Assembly (NCBI GenBank): GCA_025352795.1
Contig: JANXSF010000023.1
Location: 1 to 53,881, forward strand
Source: Acidobacteriota bacterium
Lineage (GTDB): Bacteria > Acidobacteriota > Terriglobia > Bryobacterales > Bryobacteraceae
Length of the DNA: 53,881 bases
Direction of reading: 5' to 3'
Shown here piece after piece: positions 31,560-40,542 of this stretch; within the stretch, counting starts at the first letter, position 1; every line of letters begins with the position of its first letter. The notes beneath the pieces were generated by a model. The model was not told the origin of the DNA. It made no database searches and worked only from the letters and a program-made list of their open reading frames with translations. Both the position numbers and the translations under genes were made by a program.

Positions 31560-33188
31560 GTGCCTCGATTTGAGCAGCTACGGCTGATTTTCTGGGTCCA
31601 ACAAAAGACGCTGCGCAATGTGTATGCCCGGGCTGCCAAGGGCGGCACCATTCTTACGTTCATCGTCTCGCTGATCTGGTATGGCGGCACGGCACTGGTC
31701 GCAGCAGCGGTGGCTTATGCGTTAGCAGTAACTCCTCCGCGACGATTTGCTGATGCTTTCGGCATTTTGCTATTCCTGATGACGTGCATTTGGCAAGGGT
31801 TCCCCATTCTGTTGGGCACAAGCGGTGCATTCATTGATATTCGCCGTTTGCTGGTGTATCCAATTCCAACCTCGCAACTGTTTTCACTGGAAGTGGTGCT
31901 GCGACTTTCCACGGCGATTGAGATGGCAATTTTTCTACTGGGTGCCATTGTTGGGCTAACCTTCAATCGCGATCTCCCTTTGACAGCACCGCTTGCCTTG
32001 ATACTTTTCGGACTGTTTAACTTACTACTCTCCACTGGAATTAAGCAGTTTCTGGGTCGCCTTGCGCAACGAAAATATGTCCGTGAAATCAGTTTTCTGT
32101 TCGTAATTGGGCTGCTGCTGTTGCCCCAGGCGATGTTGCATAACCAGGACGCACAGTTTTCTGGATTCTCTGATAAAGTTCAGCCGTTTTTGCAACTGCT
32201 GCCGTGGGGTGCTGCGGCTAAGCTTGCTTCAGGCGAAAAAGATTTCCGCCCCTGGCTGGTGTTGATTTGTTGGATGGGTCTGGCCTACCGCTTTGCCCGA
32301 AGCCAGTTTGAGAAGATGTTGCGGATGGACGAATCAGGCGAAAGTGGGTTGGCCCGATCCTCCCAAAAAGTGGCTGCTGCTTCGGGTCGGCTGGAACTGT
32401 TCTATCGGTTGCCGAGCCGCTTTTTGACTGATCCATTGGCGGCCATTGTTGAAAAAGAGCTTCGCTTCTTATCGCGTGCTCCCCGTTTTCGATTGCTGTT
32501 TTTATTGGCATGCACCATAGGGCAAATGTTGTGGTTGCCCCAAGTATTGCGCATGAAGAGTTCCGATTCTTCCTGGCTGGCTGACAACTACCTTACCTTC
32601 ACTTGTCTTTACGCAATGCTGGTGTTGGCAGAGAATTTATTCATCAACACATTTGGGTTTGACCGGGCTGCTGCGCAGAACTGGTTTGTGCTACCAGTGC
32701 CTTTCAAAACGGTGCTGCGGGCCAAGAATATTGTGGCTTTCTTCTTCTTGGGGCTGTGCTTCAGTTTCACTGCCATGGTGGGCCTAATGATCCCAGTGCA
32801 ACACTCCATTTTGAAGTTGGCCGAAGCCATTTGTGTATGTGCAGTGTACATTACTTTCATGTTGGGGGTTGGGAATTTGGGCAGCGTTTATCAACCCAAA
32901 CCAGTAGATCCACAACAATCCTGGCGAAGCAATTCACCAGGCAGAGTGCAAGCGTTGATGATGCTGGTATACCCCATTATGTACATTCCAATTATGCTGG
33001 CGTATTTGGCACGATGGGCAACGGAGGAGAATTGGGTGTTCTTTTTAGTGCTGGCATTAGATCTGTGTATCGCCTATGGATTTTACTATGTGGCCACTGA
33101 TTCTGCGGTGGAGATGGCGTCGAATCGGCGGGAAGAGATGATTGCAACACTGACTGCGCAGAGTGGGCCGATTTCCATTTCGGGATAA
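31560..33188 (+). CDS. Large ABC exporter permease
   Basis: 542 residues from GTG 31560, with about 12 hydrophobic segments in two halves and a long cytoplasmic loop near residues 250-310 (MLRMDESGESGLARSSQKVAAASGRLELFYRL). This double-length permease resembles ABC-2-like membrane proteins of unknown substrate that accompany single ATP-binding subunits. GTG is used because it directly follows the ATPase stop. Co-translated with the ATPase. No substrate clue from neighbours. Confidence 0.85.
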   Translation: MPRFEQLRLIFWVQQKTLRNVYARAAKGGTILTFIVSLIWYGGTALVAAAVAYALAVTPPRRFADAFGILLFLMTCIWQGFPILLGTSGAFIDIRRLLVYPIPTSQLFSLEVVLRLSTAIEMAIFLLGAIVGLTFNRDLPLTAPLALILFGLFNLLLSTGIKQFLGRLAQRKYVREISFLFVIGLLLLPQAMLHNQDAQFSGFSDKVQPFLQLLPWGAAAKLASGEKDFRPWLVLICWMGLAYRFARSQFEKMLRMDESGESGLARSSQKVAAASGRLELFYRLPSRFLTDPLAAIVEKELRFLSRAPRFRLLFLLACTIGQMLWLPQVLRMKSSDSSWLADNYLTFTCLYAMLVLAENLFINTFGFDRAAAQNWFVLPVPFKTVLRAKNIVAFFFLGLCFSFTAMVGLMIPVQHSILKLAEAICVCAVYITFMLGVGNLGSVYQPKPVDPQQSWRSNSPGRVQALMMLVYPIMYIPIMLAYLARWATEENWVFFLVLALDLCIAYGFYYVATDSAVEMASNRREEMIATLTAQSGPISISG

Positions 33189-33193
33189 CGATT

Positions 33194-34579
33194 ATGGACT
33201 GGGAACCTATACGTCCTTTTGAGCTTAACGGTGAAGTGCCTGGTTCTTCGGAACTGGAAAGTCTGCGAATTGTTTGGGCTTTTTATCAGAAGCTGTATGG
33301 ACCCAATGTTACTGCCAGTTTGCAGACCAGGTTCAACCGGGAATGGAGCATTGAGACTGGGCAGATTGAGGGAGCCTATGATCTTGACCGCGGTGTGACG
33401 GAAACGCTTTTGGATCAGGGGTTCAAAGAGTCTTTAATTTCGCGTCAACCAAATGGCAAGTCTGCCGAACAGGTGGCCAGTATTTTGCGTGACCAAGTGG
33501 AAGCGGTTAAAGGGCTGTTCGAATTTGTTAAAACTGAGTCGCTGACCACATCGTACATAAAACAATTGCACCAGCAATTAATGCGGAGTGAGCCAACTTA
33601 CACCGTCTATACTGCCGATCGAATTCCCATTAACAAGCCCCTGGAAAAGGGTAAATATAAAACGGAAGCAAACAACCCCTACAGGCCGGATGGGGAGAAG
33701 CACGAGTATTGTCCTGCTGAGCATACTGCCGCTGAAATGGATCGGCTGCTGGCGATATATAACGAGCAAATATCACTGCCTGTCGAAATCCAAGCAGCCT
33801 GGTTGCATCATGCTTTTACGCAGATCCATCCATTTCAGGATGGCAACGGCAGAGTGGCAAGAGCGCTGGCTTCGTTGGTTCTAATCAAATCTGGCTTATT
33901 TCCGTTTGTGGTCTTTCGTGAGCAAAGAGACCGGTACATTTCCTGCCTTGAAGCAGCCGACCATGGGGACCTGACTGGATGGATCGAGTTTTTTCGCAGG
34001 AGTCAGCGTAACGCAATTCTGAGTGCGTCAGAGTGGTTAACGAATATACAGGAGAACCGCTCAGGAAGTGCCGATACAGTTTCGGACATACTCTCTTCAA
34101 TCAAGTCAGACTTGATTCAGAGTGGGGCATTGCCGCGTGAAGAGTGGAGCGAAACCCCAAAGCGTGTGGAGCACTTGCTTGTAGATTTCGCCAAGAGGCG
34201 ATTAGAAGCTGTGAAAGCGGCAGCACAAAATGATTTTAAGGACTTTGCGAAATTTGAGGTGCATGAATTGACTCTCAGTGAAAGCTATAATCACAAAATA
34301 GCCAGTGATCGCGGCGTTGCTCTTTTCATTACCAAAGAAATGAGCAACATCGCGCAGATTGGGTTTTATGCACATCTGCCATTGCGTTTCCGAGGATTGG
34401 CCGTTCTTTACTCTCGTTACACAGATGCCAATAGTCAGTCGGAACGGTATGGGGAAACGTTTTTAGTCAACTGGGTAGAGGGGGTTAGTGAGACGGATCA
34501 GCGATTTATCCTTTGGATTGAGAATCACCTCAAAGCGGGTCTTCAACGTTGGCGTGAAGAACTTCCCTGGCTGAACTGA
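33194..34579 (+). CDS. Class II Fic domain AMPylase-type protein (second copy)
   Basis: 461 residues. The catalytic loop HPFQDGNGRVAR (His212) is complete, so nucleotidyl transfer is likely. The inhibitory motif near the N-terminus is T55-GQI-E59-G60 in SIETGQIEGAYDL, so it is again class II. The body around the Fic core (EYCPAEHTAAEMDRLLAIY, LPVEIQAAWLHHAFTQIHPF) is a different architecture from the first copy at 24.1 kb: a longer C-terminus (about 200 residues after the Fic domain) and no obvious winged helix. It begins 5 nt after the ABC permease and may be co-transcribed with it. Confidence 0.9.
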   Translation: MDWEPIRPFELNGEVPGSSELESLRIVWAFYQKLYGPNVTASLQTRFNREWSIETGQIEGAYDLDRGVTETLLDQGFKESLISRQPNGKSAEQVASILRDQVEAVKGLFEFVKTESLTTSYIKQLHQQLMRSEPTYTVYTADRIPINKPLEKGKYKTEANNPYRPDGEKHEYCPAEHTAAEMDRLLAIYNEQISLPVEIQAAWLHHAFTQIHPFQDGNGRVARALASLVLIKSGLFPFVVFREQRDRYISCLEAADHGDLTGWIEFFRRSQRNAILSASEWLTNIQENRSGSADTVSDILSSIKSDLIQSGALPREEWSETPKRVEHLLVDFAKRRLEAVKAAAQNDFKDFAKFEVHELTLSESYNHKIASDRGVALFITKEMSNIAQIGFYAHLPLRFRGLAVLYSRYTDANSQSERYGETFLVNWVEGVSETDQRFILWIENHLKAGLQRWREELPWLN

Positions 34580-34634
34580 AGTGCTGCAACAACCTTGGCT
34601 ATTGTGCCCAATCATTTTTTGAGGAGAACCCAGC

Positions 34635-35627
34635 TTAAAACGCCTTCCAGTCGGACGGACGATTCGCATCACACTGGTTGTTTGCCTTTTTACACACCTT
34701 CACCGAAGTTACCGGGTGAATCTCCCACAGCGAGAAGCGTTTTGGTTGACCGGGCATTGCATTCTGGGCATCACCATTTGCAAAATGTAAATTGTCATAG
34801 AACAAACCACCTTCGATCATCAACAATTTGCCGCGCAGTTTACCGACATTCTGACTTGACCAGTTAGCTGGGCGATTCTGCGGGATCAGCTCAACTACAA
34901 TTCCTTCAAACTCGCTGGCACTTTTCGATTCCGTAACCGAGACATGTATGTCGTTGTTGGCTTCGGTCTTCAGGTTGCAGTTTACCGATTCACCGGAGTT
35001 GGGGTGAGGCTTGCCTTCCGATAGGAACGCCACCAGCCGCACTCGCGACCCTTCTCCTGCCGTGACGTCGGATAAATCGATGCTGCTGATCTTACCTCTA
35101 TCGGCGGGAGCAATTTCCAAGCCTTGGTCCACCAATGCTACTGCTGCATCCTGCAATTGAGAGAAGTTTTCAAACGTCAACGGGGTTGGGTTGCCTTGAG
35201 GTGGAACCGTCCGTTTCAATTGATTGGCCAGTGCGTGGGAAGTGCCTGGCGTGGAGCAGCCGGTGGGATTTTTGGTTGTGCAAGCGCTGAGGGTGGCTGG
35301 GACCACGCAGGGTTGCGATGAACCTTCGAGCGCGATGCTGGTCAGATCGGCTTGCGTAACTATTTTGATGTCCGCTTCTAAAACCCAGCCACTTGGGCCT
35401 TTGGGAATCATCACGCGCACATATTTACCCTTGCGTTGGCCCATCAACCAGCGTAAGTCTGTGTTGGGGGCAAGCGTTGTTGCCGTGGCTCCATGGGCAT
35501 TGGGCGATGCCTTCAGAGCAGTTTTTTTAGTGGTTGTTACCTGGCCAAACCCTGGTGTGTCTTCCTGAGCCATGGCCGACGAGATAAGCATTAAGGCTGC
35601 CAATTGAAGTAGCAAACAGCGATTCAT
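34635..35627 (-). CDS. Exported protein with SH3-like domain, unknown function
   Basis: 330 residues with a signal peptide (CLLLQLAALMLISSAMAQE). Residues about 30-95 look like a bacterial SH3 domain (TTTKKTALKASPNAHGATATTLAPNTDLRWLMGQRKGKYVRVMIPKGPSGWVLEADI), a wall- or peptide-binding fold. The C-terminal half (VRLVAFLSEGKPHPNSGESVNCNLKTEANNDIHVSVTES..., IEGGLFYDNLHFANGDAQNAMPGQPKRFSLWEIHPVTSVKVC) resembles a nuclease-like or OB-type domain ending HPVTSVKVC, but I cannot name it. Two nt downstream of the 35630-36505 gene on the same strand, so likely an operon. Confidence 0.78.
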   Translation of the reverse strand: MNRCLLLQLAALMLISSAMAQEDTPGFGQVTTTKKTALKASPNAHGATATTLAPNTDLRWLMGQRKGKYVRVMIPKGPSGWVLEADIKIVTQADLTSIALEGSSQPCVVPATLSACTTKNPTGCSTPGTSHALANQLKRTVPPQGNPTPLTFENFSQLQDAAVALVDQGLEIAPADRGKISSIDLSDVTAGEGSRVRLVAFLSEGKPHPNSGESVNCNLKTEANNDIHVSVTESKSASEFEGIVVELIPQNRPANWSSQNVGKLRGKLLMIEGGLFYDNLHFANGDAQNAMPGQPKRFSLWEIHPVTSVKVCKKANNQCDANRPSDWKAF

Positions 35628-35629
35628 TT

Positions 35630-36505
35630 TTACTCCTCTTTTCGGACTCTGATTCGTTCTAACTGCGCACCCAGATTGCGAGCGCCCGCCAGTTGGGAAT
35701 CGTCCACGGCTGTGGGTTGCGGGTGTTCAACGCAAGGTGTGCTGCGGAAATCTGTACAGGCATTGAGCATTATGCCGCTTCGCGAACCCCCATGGATCAC
35801 AGCATCACGCCGACTGGTGGAGACGCTATCGGAAAAGGCACGCAAACTTTCGACAGCGAATGGGACCTCGCCTCTATCCACAATCGTTTTCTTCTTGCCG
35901 TCAACCTGAAGTTGAAACAGATGCTTGGTTTCCGGGTCGAACCAGGAAAGATATCCGCCATCTAAAACTTCCCGCGGTCCCCCAATTTTCCCTGTGAAGC
36001 TATAACGCACTGCGCCGCTTTTCACTGGGTCGAAATACTGCGGTGTGTAAAAGTCTGAAACCATCACTGAATTCACTGTATAGGCGAATTTGGAGGCTTG
36101 GCACGGGTCGCACACTTCCAGCAGATATTCCACTCGACCCTGGCCGCGCTTCAGTGAATTTCCGGCGCGGGTGAGCGTACCTTGGGGGTCCACCAACATT
36201 TCCAAAACTTCGTGGCTCATGAACACGGTCCAGTTATTCGTTAGTGCGACAAGGGCGAAGGGTTGTTTGTTATCGTCACGTTTATGCAGCCCGGCAGCAC
36301 CGCTGGGCAGTTCGTCCTGCAACAATACGTGCCAGTAACCCACCGGTACATCGGCTAATGTATCGAAGGCATCAATCGTAGCTTGAATGTTCCAAAGCGG
36401 ACCAAAGTCGCGCATGACCTGCTTTTGAATTGCGGCAGACACGGGTGCCAGGCGGGCCAACTTAACTTCCGGGGTGGTGGAAACCAATGCGATGTGGAGT
36501 AACAT
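35630..36505 (-). CDS. Unknown protein with SHEVLE...DP metal-site-like motif
   Basis: 291 residues, no clear signal peptide. The stretch TVFMSHEVLEMLVDPQGT carries SHE-x-x-E-x-x-x-DP, a pattern seen in several poorly described secreted or soil-bacterial proteins including phosphate-induced/EXO-like ones, where the His and acidic residues may bind a metal. YLLEVCDPCQASKFAYTVNSVMVSDFYTPQYFD follows, with a CDPC pair. The order of motifs suggests one domain of about 200 residues and a non-conserved tail. The function is not established; an enzyme or metal-binding role is inference only. Its stop is 2 nt from the next gene. Confidence 0.72.
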   Translation of the reverse strand: MLLHIALVSTTPEVKLARLAPVSAAIQKQVMRDFGPLWNIQATIDAFDTLADVPVGYWHVLLQDELPSGAAGLHKRDDNKQPFALVALTNNWTVFMSHEVLEMLVDPQGTLTRAGNSLKRGQGRVEYLLEVCDPCQASKFAYTVNSVMVSDFYTPQYFDPVKSGAVRYSFTGKIGGPREVLDGGYLSWFDPETKHLFQLQVDGKKKTIVDRGEVPFAVESLRAFSDSVSTSRRDAVIHGGSRSGIMLNACTDFRSTPCVEHPQPTAVDDSQLAGARNLGAQLERIRVRKEE

Positions 36506-36590
36506 TTTACGACTAAATCTTGATGCATTGAATATACCAAAATACGACGGATTGGCCGCATCTGTGATTGCACTGCGCTAGGCTGAAGCT

Positions 36591-37196
36591 ATGTCGTTCG
36601 TGATCCATGAAGCGCAACTGCCCGCTACCTTAACGTCCGAGCCGATGACAGACGATCAGTTCGCCGCATTCTGCGCCGAACATCCTGATTTCTCCTTTGA
36701 AATGTCTGCAGAAGGTGAAATCATCATCATGGCTCCCGCCTATTCGTTGACTGGTGCTAGAAATTCAAAAATCTGCCGATATTTGGACGCCTGGAGCGAA
36801 AAAGATGGCCAGGGGATCACCTGCGATTCGTCCGCTGGATTCGTTCTGCCCAATGGAGCGCGCCGATCTCCAGACGCTTCGTGGACTTTGAAGAGCCGTG
36901 TTCAACAACAAGTTCGTGCCGACCGCAAAGGGTTCTGGCATGTGTGTCCAGAATTTGTAATTGAACTGCGTTCGGATACGGATCGGCTGACGCCCCTGCA
37001 GAACAAGATGCGGGAATATATGGCTAATGGGGCGCAATTGGGTTGGCTGATAGACCCTGAAAATCGTTCAGTAGAAATCTATCGGGCGGATGGTGGGGCA
37101 GAGTTGCGTAAGGATTTGAGCAAGATTGAAGGTGAAGGACCAGTTGCTGGATTCGTGCTTGAACTGGCTCTTGTCTGGAACCCACTCGGCGAATAG
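36591..37196 (+). CDS. Uma2 (DUF820) family putative endonuclease
   Basis: 201 residues. SYSLTGARNSKICRYLDAWSEKDGQGITCDSSAGFVLPNGARRSPDASWTLK and KGFWHVCPEFVIELRSDTDRLTPLQNKMREYMANGAQLGWLIDPENRSVEIYR are the Uma2 core, a PD-(D/E)xK-like fold. The Asp of RSPDASW and the E-x-R region of FVIELRS match the putative active site. The family is common in cyanobacteria and soil bacteria and has no proven role. A TAGGCT element 6 nt before the ATG and no SD suggest a leaderless mRNA. Confidence 0.9.
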   Translation: MSFVIHEAQLPATLTSEPMTDDQFAAFCAEHPDFSFEMSAEGEIIIMAPAYSLTGARNSKICRYLDAWSEKDGQGITCDSSAGFVLPNGARRSPDASWTLKSRVQQQVRADRKGFWHVCPEFVIELRSDTDRLTPLQNKMREYMANGAQLGWLIDPENRSVEIYRADGGAELRKDLSKIEGEGPVAGFVLELALVWNPLGE

Positions 37197-37304
37197 GTGC
37201 GTGCCTCAAACCACTAATTGGGGGCTTATAGCTCTATCCACAAATAGAAAAATACGGTCAACCACGGTAAGCTGGTAACTAAAAGTTAAATCCAGGAGCA
37301 CTGA

Positions 37305-38186
37305 TTGAACGATTATCTATTGGCCATCATATTGGGAATTGTGGAGGGGTTAACTGAGTTCCTCCCGGTAAGTTCCACGGCCCATCTGCGGATTGCTGAA
37401 GGCTTGATGGGTATTAACTTATCTGATGGCTACTGGAAAATGTTCTCCATCGTCATTCAATTGGGCGCTATCTTGAGTCTGCCGATTTTCTTTCGGGTTC
37501 GGCTCAAGGAATTCATTTCCACCTTTCCCAAAGGATTGCGCGGTGACCGCACCATTCTTACCCACCCTGCTACCCTGATTTTGATCGCCTTCGTCTGCAC
37601 CGCAGTGCCTTCGTTTTTGCTCAAGAAAGTGATTGGAAAAAACCTGGAAAGCATTCCTGGCATGGGAATCGCGCTGTTAGTGGGGGGCATTGTGATGTGG
37701 GTAGTGGACTACGTTTATCGGCCTATCCCTGGCAAAAAAGCAAAGACTCGACGTTTGGATTCCACAAGTTTGGGGCAAGCTTTATGGATTGGTTGTTGCC
37801 AAATTTTATCCGCAGTATTTCCGGGGACGTCGCGATCTATGGCCACCATCGCCGCAGGACAAATCAGTGGAATGTCGCGTACGGTTGCGCTTGAGTTTTC
37901 CTTCCTACTGTCAATTCCCACCATGTTCGCAGCCACCGGTTACGAATTGCTGAAGGCATTGTCTCCTGGTAAGGGCGAAGGGGCGGCGGGACGGATTCAT
38001 ATTGATTCGCATGGAGCAATTTTACTGGCTATCGGAGCTGTCGTTTCCTTTCTGGTGGCCTACGTGGTGGTTGCTTGGTTCATGCAATGGGTGCGCAGCA
38101 AGGGTTTCGGCTTGTTTGCGATGTACCGCATCGTAGTGGGAGCGGCGGTGATTGTCTTTGCTAAACAGATTGCCGGTACGCACTGA
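37305..38186 (+). CDS. uppP: Undecaprenyl-diphosphatase
   Basis: 293 residues, about eight transmembrane helices. Removes one phosphate from undecaprenyl diphosphate so the lipid carrier can be reused in peptidoglycan synthesis; also gives bacitracin resistance (BacA). Motifs are EGLTEFLPVSSTAHLRIAE (residues 14-32) and FPGTSRSMATIAAG, containing the catalytic Glu, Ser and Arg residues of the family. The start is TTG 37305, supported by AGGAG 6 nt upstream and by the universal UppP N-terminus (LLAIILGIVEGLTEF). Confidence 0.95.
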   Translation: MNDYLLAIILGIVEGLTEFLPVSSTAHLRIAEGLMGINLSDGYWKMFSIVIQLGAILSLPIFFRVRLKEFISTFPKGLRGDRTILTHPATLILIAFVCTAVPSFLLKKVIGKNLESIPGMGIALLVGGIVMWVVDYVYRPIPGKKAKTRRLDSTSLGQALWIGCCQILSAVFPGTSRSMATIAAGQISGMSRTVALEFSFLLSIPTMFAATGYELLKALSPGKGEGAAGRIHIDSHGAILLAIGAVVSFLVAYVVVAWFMQWVRSKGFGLFAMYRIVVGAAVIVFAKQIAGTH

Positions 38187-38248
38187 ATAAAAAAGGGAAT
38201 CACCGCTTGTTGGCGATGACCCCCGAAAGTGCAACCCAGTACTCTCAA

Positions 38249-39370
38249 TTACACTGGTTTGTAAATGAGTGTGATAGGAGCAGTAGAAGTTTGTTTATTA
38301 CTGTCGGTAACGGTCAGTAACAGGTTGTACGTGCCCGCTCCTTTAACGAATTGAATAATCGCTTTAGGATTAGTCGCTCCGTTTTGAAGAATCGCAGGTT
38401 GCAAGCCGCCAGGAGCCACGGAATAGGCATAAGTCAACGTGCCGTTGCCGCTTACTGAAGACGTGGCATCCAAAGTTACTTGTGTATCAGCCGTGGTCAA
38501 CATGCTTGGTGTCACAATAGCCACGGTTTGATTCACGAAAGCCGCCCCAGCCGAAGAGGTGTTGATGGTTCCATTTACACCGTTCGGGAAAAAACCACCC
38601 GACCGGGCGTTTGCCTGGTTTCCATAAACAATGTAGAGTACCTGCCCTGGAGTGCGCACTTGAGTTAGGGCATTGGCATCCAGTGAAAAGTAGTTCTTGC
38701 CAGAAGGAGGGGGTAAAATATCCAGGCCGTCAAGCAGCGTGGTGGGCGTGCTTGTTTGGGCAACCAGATAACGGACCACCGCGGCGTGCTCGCCTTCAGC
38801 CAGTGCAATTCGCGCAGCGGTCCCAAGAATTGCCTTATCGCTAATGAGTGGTGCCGCTCCGCCGTAAGCTGTCACGCCTACATCTTCAAACGCACGGGCG
38901 AGTTGTAAGAAGTCGGTAAGACCGGCAAAGCCAACTCCCAACGCATTGAGGTTGATTGCTGGACGGGCAATGGGCATGGCTCCGGCAGCAGTTAAGGCAC
39001 CCCGGATCAGGCTGACATGCAGACGCTCATCGGCAGCAATTTCATTGGCAATCGCCGAATAATTAGTGGATCCCGAAGTGAAATTCACTTGTGCACCACC
39101 AATGGTGGCGCCTGGCGTGCCGCTTCCCGTCACGCCAATTCCAATCTGGTCAATCGATTTGCCGGTGGTGGCTACTGTGTAGAACTCAGCTTCCAAATAC
39201 TCCAGGTTCAAGGCAAAATTCAGGATATCCACGTCGGTGATCATGGAAGCCTGGGCGGAAGCTTTATTCGTGCTCAAGGCCCCGACGGCAGCACTTGCTA
39301 GCGCAATGCGATTCAAAAATCGTCGTCGATTGGGTACTTCAGCAGCGACGTCATTAATTAGGTTTTTCAT
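38249..39370 (-). CDS. Tat-exported ferritin-like (Ferritin_2) protein with C-terminal Ig-like domain
   Basis: 373 residues. The N-terminus RRRFLNRIALASAAVGALSTNKASAQA is a twin-arginine signal peptide. Residues about 45-190 are a ferritin-like four-helix bundle of the Ferritin_2 type: NFALNLEYLEAEFYTVATTG, IANEIAADERLHVSLIRGAL and RIALAEGEHAAVVRYLV, providing Glu and His pairs for a possible diiron site. The last 100 or so residues (VNQTVAIVTPSMLTTADTQVTLDATSSVSGNGTLTYAYSVAP...) look like a PKD/Ig fold. It faces uppP convergently. An exported member with an adhesion-like tail is unlike cytoplasmic ferritins. Confidence 0.88.
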   Translation of the reverse strand: MKNLINDVAAEVPNRRRFLNRIALASAAVGALSTNKASAQASMITDVDILNFALNLEYLEAEFYTVATTGKSIDQIGIGVTGSGTPGATIGGAQVNFTSGSTNYSAIANEIAADERLHVSLIRGALTAAGAMPIARPAINLNALGVGFAGLTDFLQLARAFEDVGVTAYGGAAPLISDKAILGTAARIALAEGEHAAVVRYLVAQTSTPTTLLDGLDILPPPSGKNYFSLDANALTQVRTPGQVLYIVYGNQANARSGGFFPNGVNGTINTSSAGAAFVNQTVAIVTPSMLTTADTQVTLDATSSVSGNGTLTYAYSVAPGGLQPAILQNGATNPKAIIQFVKGAGTYNLLLTVTDSNKQTSTAPITLIYKPV

Positions 39371-39430
39371 ATGCTTTTCTTCCTCATTTAAAGTTTTACT
39401 ATTTATATTTACAGGTGTCCAAAATAAATT

Positions 39431-39465
39431 GGGGCAGCAGCCGTGGTGCTAGAAGGCTCTGCCCC
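39431..39465 (-). terminator. Intrinsic terminator downstream of YflT-like gene
   Basis: GGGGCAG/CTGCCCC and AGCC/GGCT pair with one bulged C to form an 11-bp GC-rich stem. Read on the minus strand it is followed by AATTTATTTT, a U-rich tail, so it ends minus-strand transcription about 97 nt after the YflT-like stop. Confidence 0.65.
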
Positions 39466-39561
39466 CTGGAGTCAAATACGTTTCCTACAAGTGCCGTGAC
39501 GTGTTTTACGTTTGCGACAGCTGAGGGGAATCGGTATATGCGACTTCCAAACTTATCGAAA

Positions 39562-40128
39562 CTAAACTGCAGTAGAGCGCGGCATGGGACGGTCGCTCTT
39601 GGCGAAATCTGCACTTGCCTCGCTCTGGGATGCAATATCAGCAGCTTGAGTGGCAGTCAGTATTTCTTTGGCCCGTGTCACCCAATCTGAATCATCACAG
39701 TGGACAGAAACAAGAATGCCGCCACCCTGAATCAATCCCTCGAAACGTTTGGCTTCGTATTCCGGCATACCAAGACCAGCGAGCCCGCCGACGACGCCCC
39801 CAGTGGCTGCACCAGCGCCGACACCGGCCAAAGCTGCCATGATTGGGCCAGCTGCAATAAAAGGTCCAAGGCCAGGAATGGCCAACATTCCGATTCCGGC
39901 AAGCCATCCCAATGCACCGCCGACCAAGGCACCTGATGCAGCTCCTGTGGCTGCGCCTTCTGGAGCTTTGGTATTCATTTCATGTTTCATGTCTTTAGTG
40001 CCCGAATTCGAAGGGATTAGTGCCGAAATATCAGTCAGACGAAACCCTGCGTCGCGCAATGCTTCAACACCATTCGATGCTGCTGCTTCTGTTTTGTAGA
40101 TGCCGAAGACGGCCATGTTTTTTGCCAT
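39562..40128 (-). CDS. YflT/general stress 17M-like protein with glycine zipper
   Basis: 188 residues from ATG 40128, chosen because AAGGAG lies upstream; the longer frame lacks one. The N-terminal part (NMAVFGIYKTEAAASNGVEALRDAGFRLTDISALIP) and the later SVHCDDSDWVTRAKEILTATQAADI resemble the heat-induced stress domain of YflT. Between them is a long Gly/Ala-rich zipper (PEGAATGAASGALVGGALGWLAGIGMLAIPGLGPFIAAGPIMAALAGVGAGAATGGVVGGLAGL) that can insert in or span a membrane. General-stress association is family-level; here it sits at the edge of a stress island. Confidence 0.85.
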   Translation of the reverse strand: MAKNMAVFGIYKTEAAASNGVEALRDAGFRLTDISALIPSNSGTKDMKHEMNTKAPEGAATGAASGALVGGALGWLAGIGMLAIPGLGPFIAAGPIMAALAGVGAGAATGGVVGGLAGLGMPEYEAKRFEGLIQGGGILVSVHCDDSDWVTRAKEILTATQAADIASQSEASADFAKSDRPMPRSTAV

Positions 40129-40176
40129 TGTGTAGATCTCCTTAAATCTCAATTTCGTGTTGTGAAAAGTTGCGGG

Positions 40177-40542
40177 TTAGCTCTTGGGAGGAGCAACTTC
40201 CAATTGGTTGGTTACTTTGTCCTTGCCTGCAATGGACATAGCTTTGCTGGCGATATTTTCTTTTTCCTCAGATGTTTTGACGGGACCTTTGAGGGTAACC
40301 ATGCCATCTTGAGAAATGATCTTCACGTTGTGCGCGTATGTGGATAACGTTTTGTCATCGTAAACTGACTTACGAATTTTCCGCGTAAGTTCACGATCAG
40401 CAGGGTTCATTTTTTGCTGATCGGCAGTGACCGACCCTTTGTTCCGATCCCGTTGATTGGTTTTGGTGTTGTCAGGGGCAGGCTTATCCTGACCGAGCAG
40501 GATCGACAACGTCAATACACTAAGAAACATTGTGGATTTCAT
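40177..40542 (-). CDS. Periplasmic single BON domain protein
   Basis: 121 residues. Signal peptide (STMFLSVLTLSILLGQDKP) followed by a charged linker and one BON domain: ADRELTRKIRKSVYDDKTLSTYAHNVKIISQDGMVTLKGPVKTSEEKENIASKAMSIAGKDKVTNQLEV. The pattern (helix, VKI...G-VTL-x-G-x-V, helix, G) matches OsmY-type BON proteins, which bind membrane phospholipid and are induced in osmotic stress. It starts at the stop of the two-BON gene (shared base), so the two are coupled. Confidence 0.92.
   Translation of the reverse strand: MKSTMFLSVLTLSILLGQDKPAPDNTKTNQRDRNKGSVTADQQKMNPADRELTRKIRKSVYDDKTLSTYAHNVKIISQDGMVTLKGPVKTSEEKENIASKAMSIAGKDKVTNQLEVAPPKS

Noticed and set aside
38187-38248. Possible terminator between convergent uppP and ferritin-like gene
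   Set aside because: Pairing of the GGGAATCACC and GGCGATGACC segments is interrupted and there is no U-tract.
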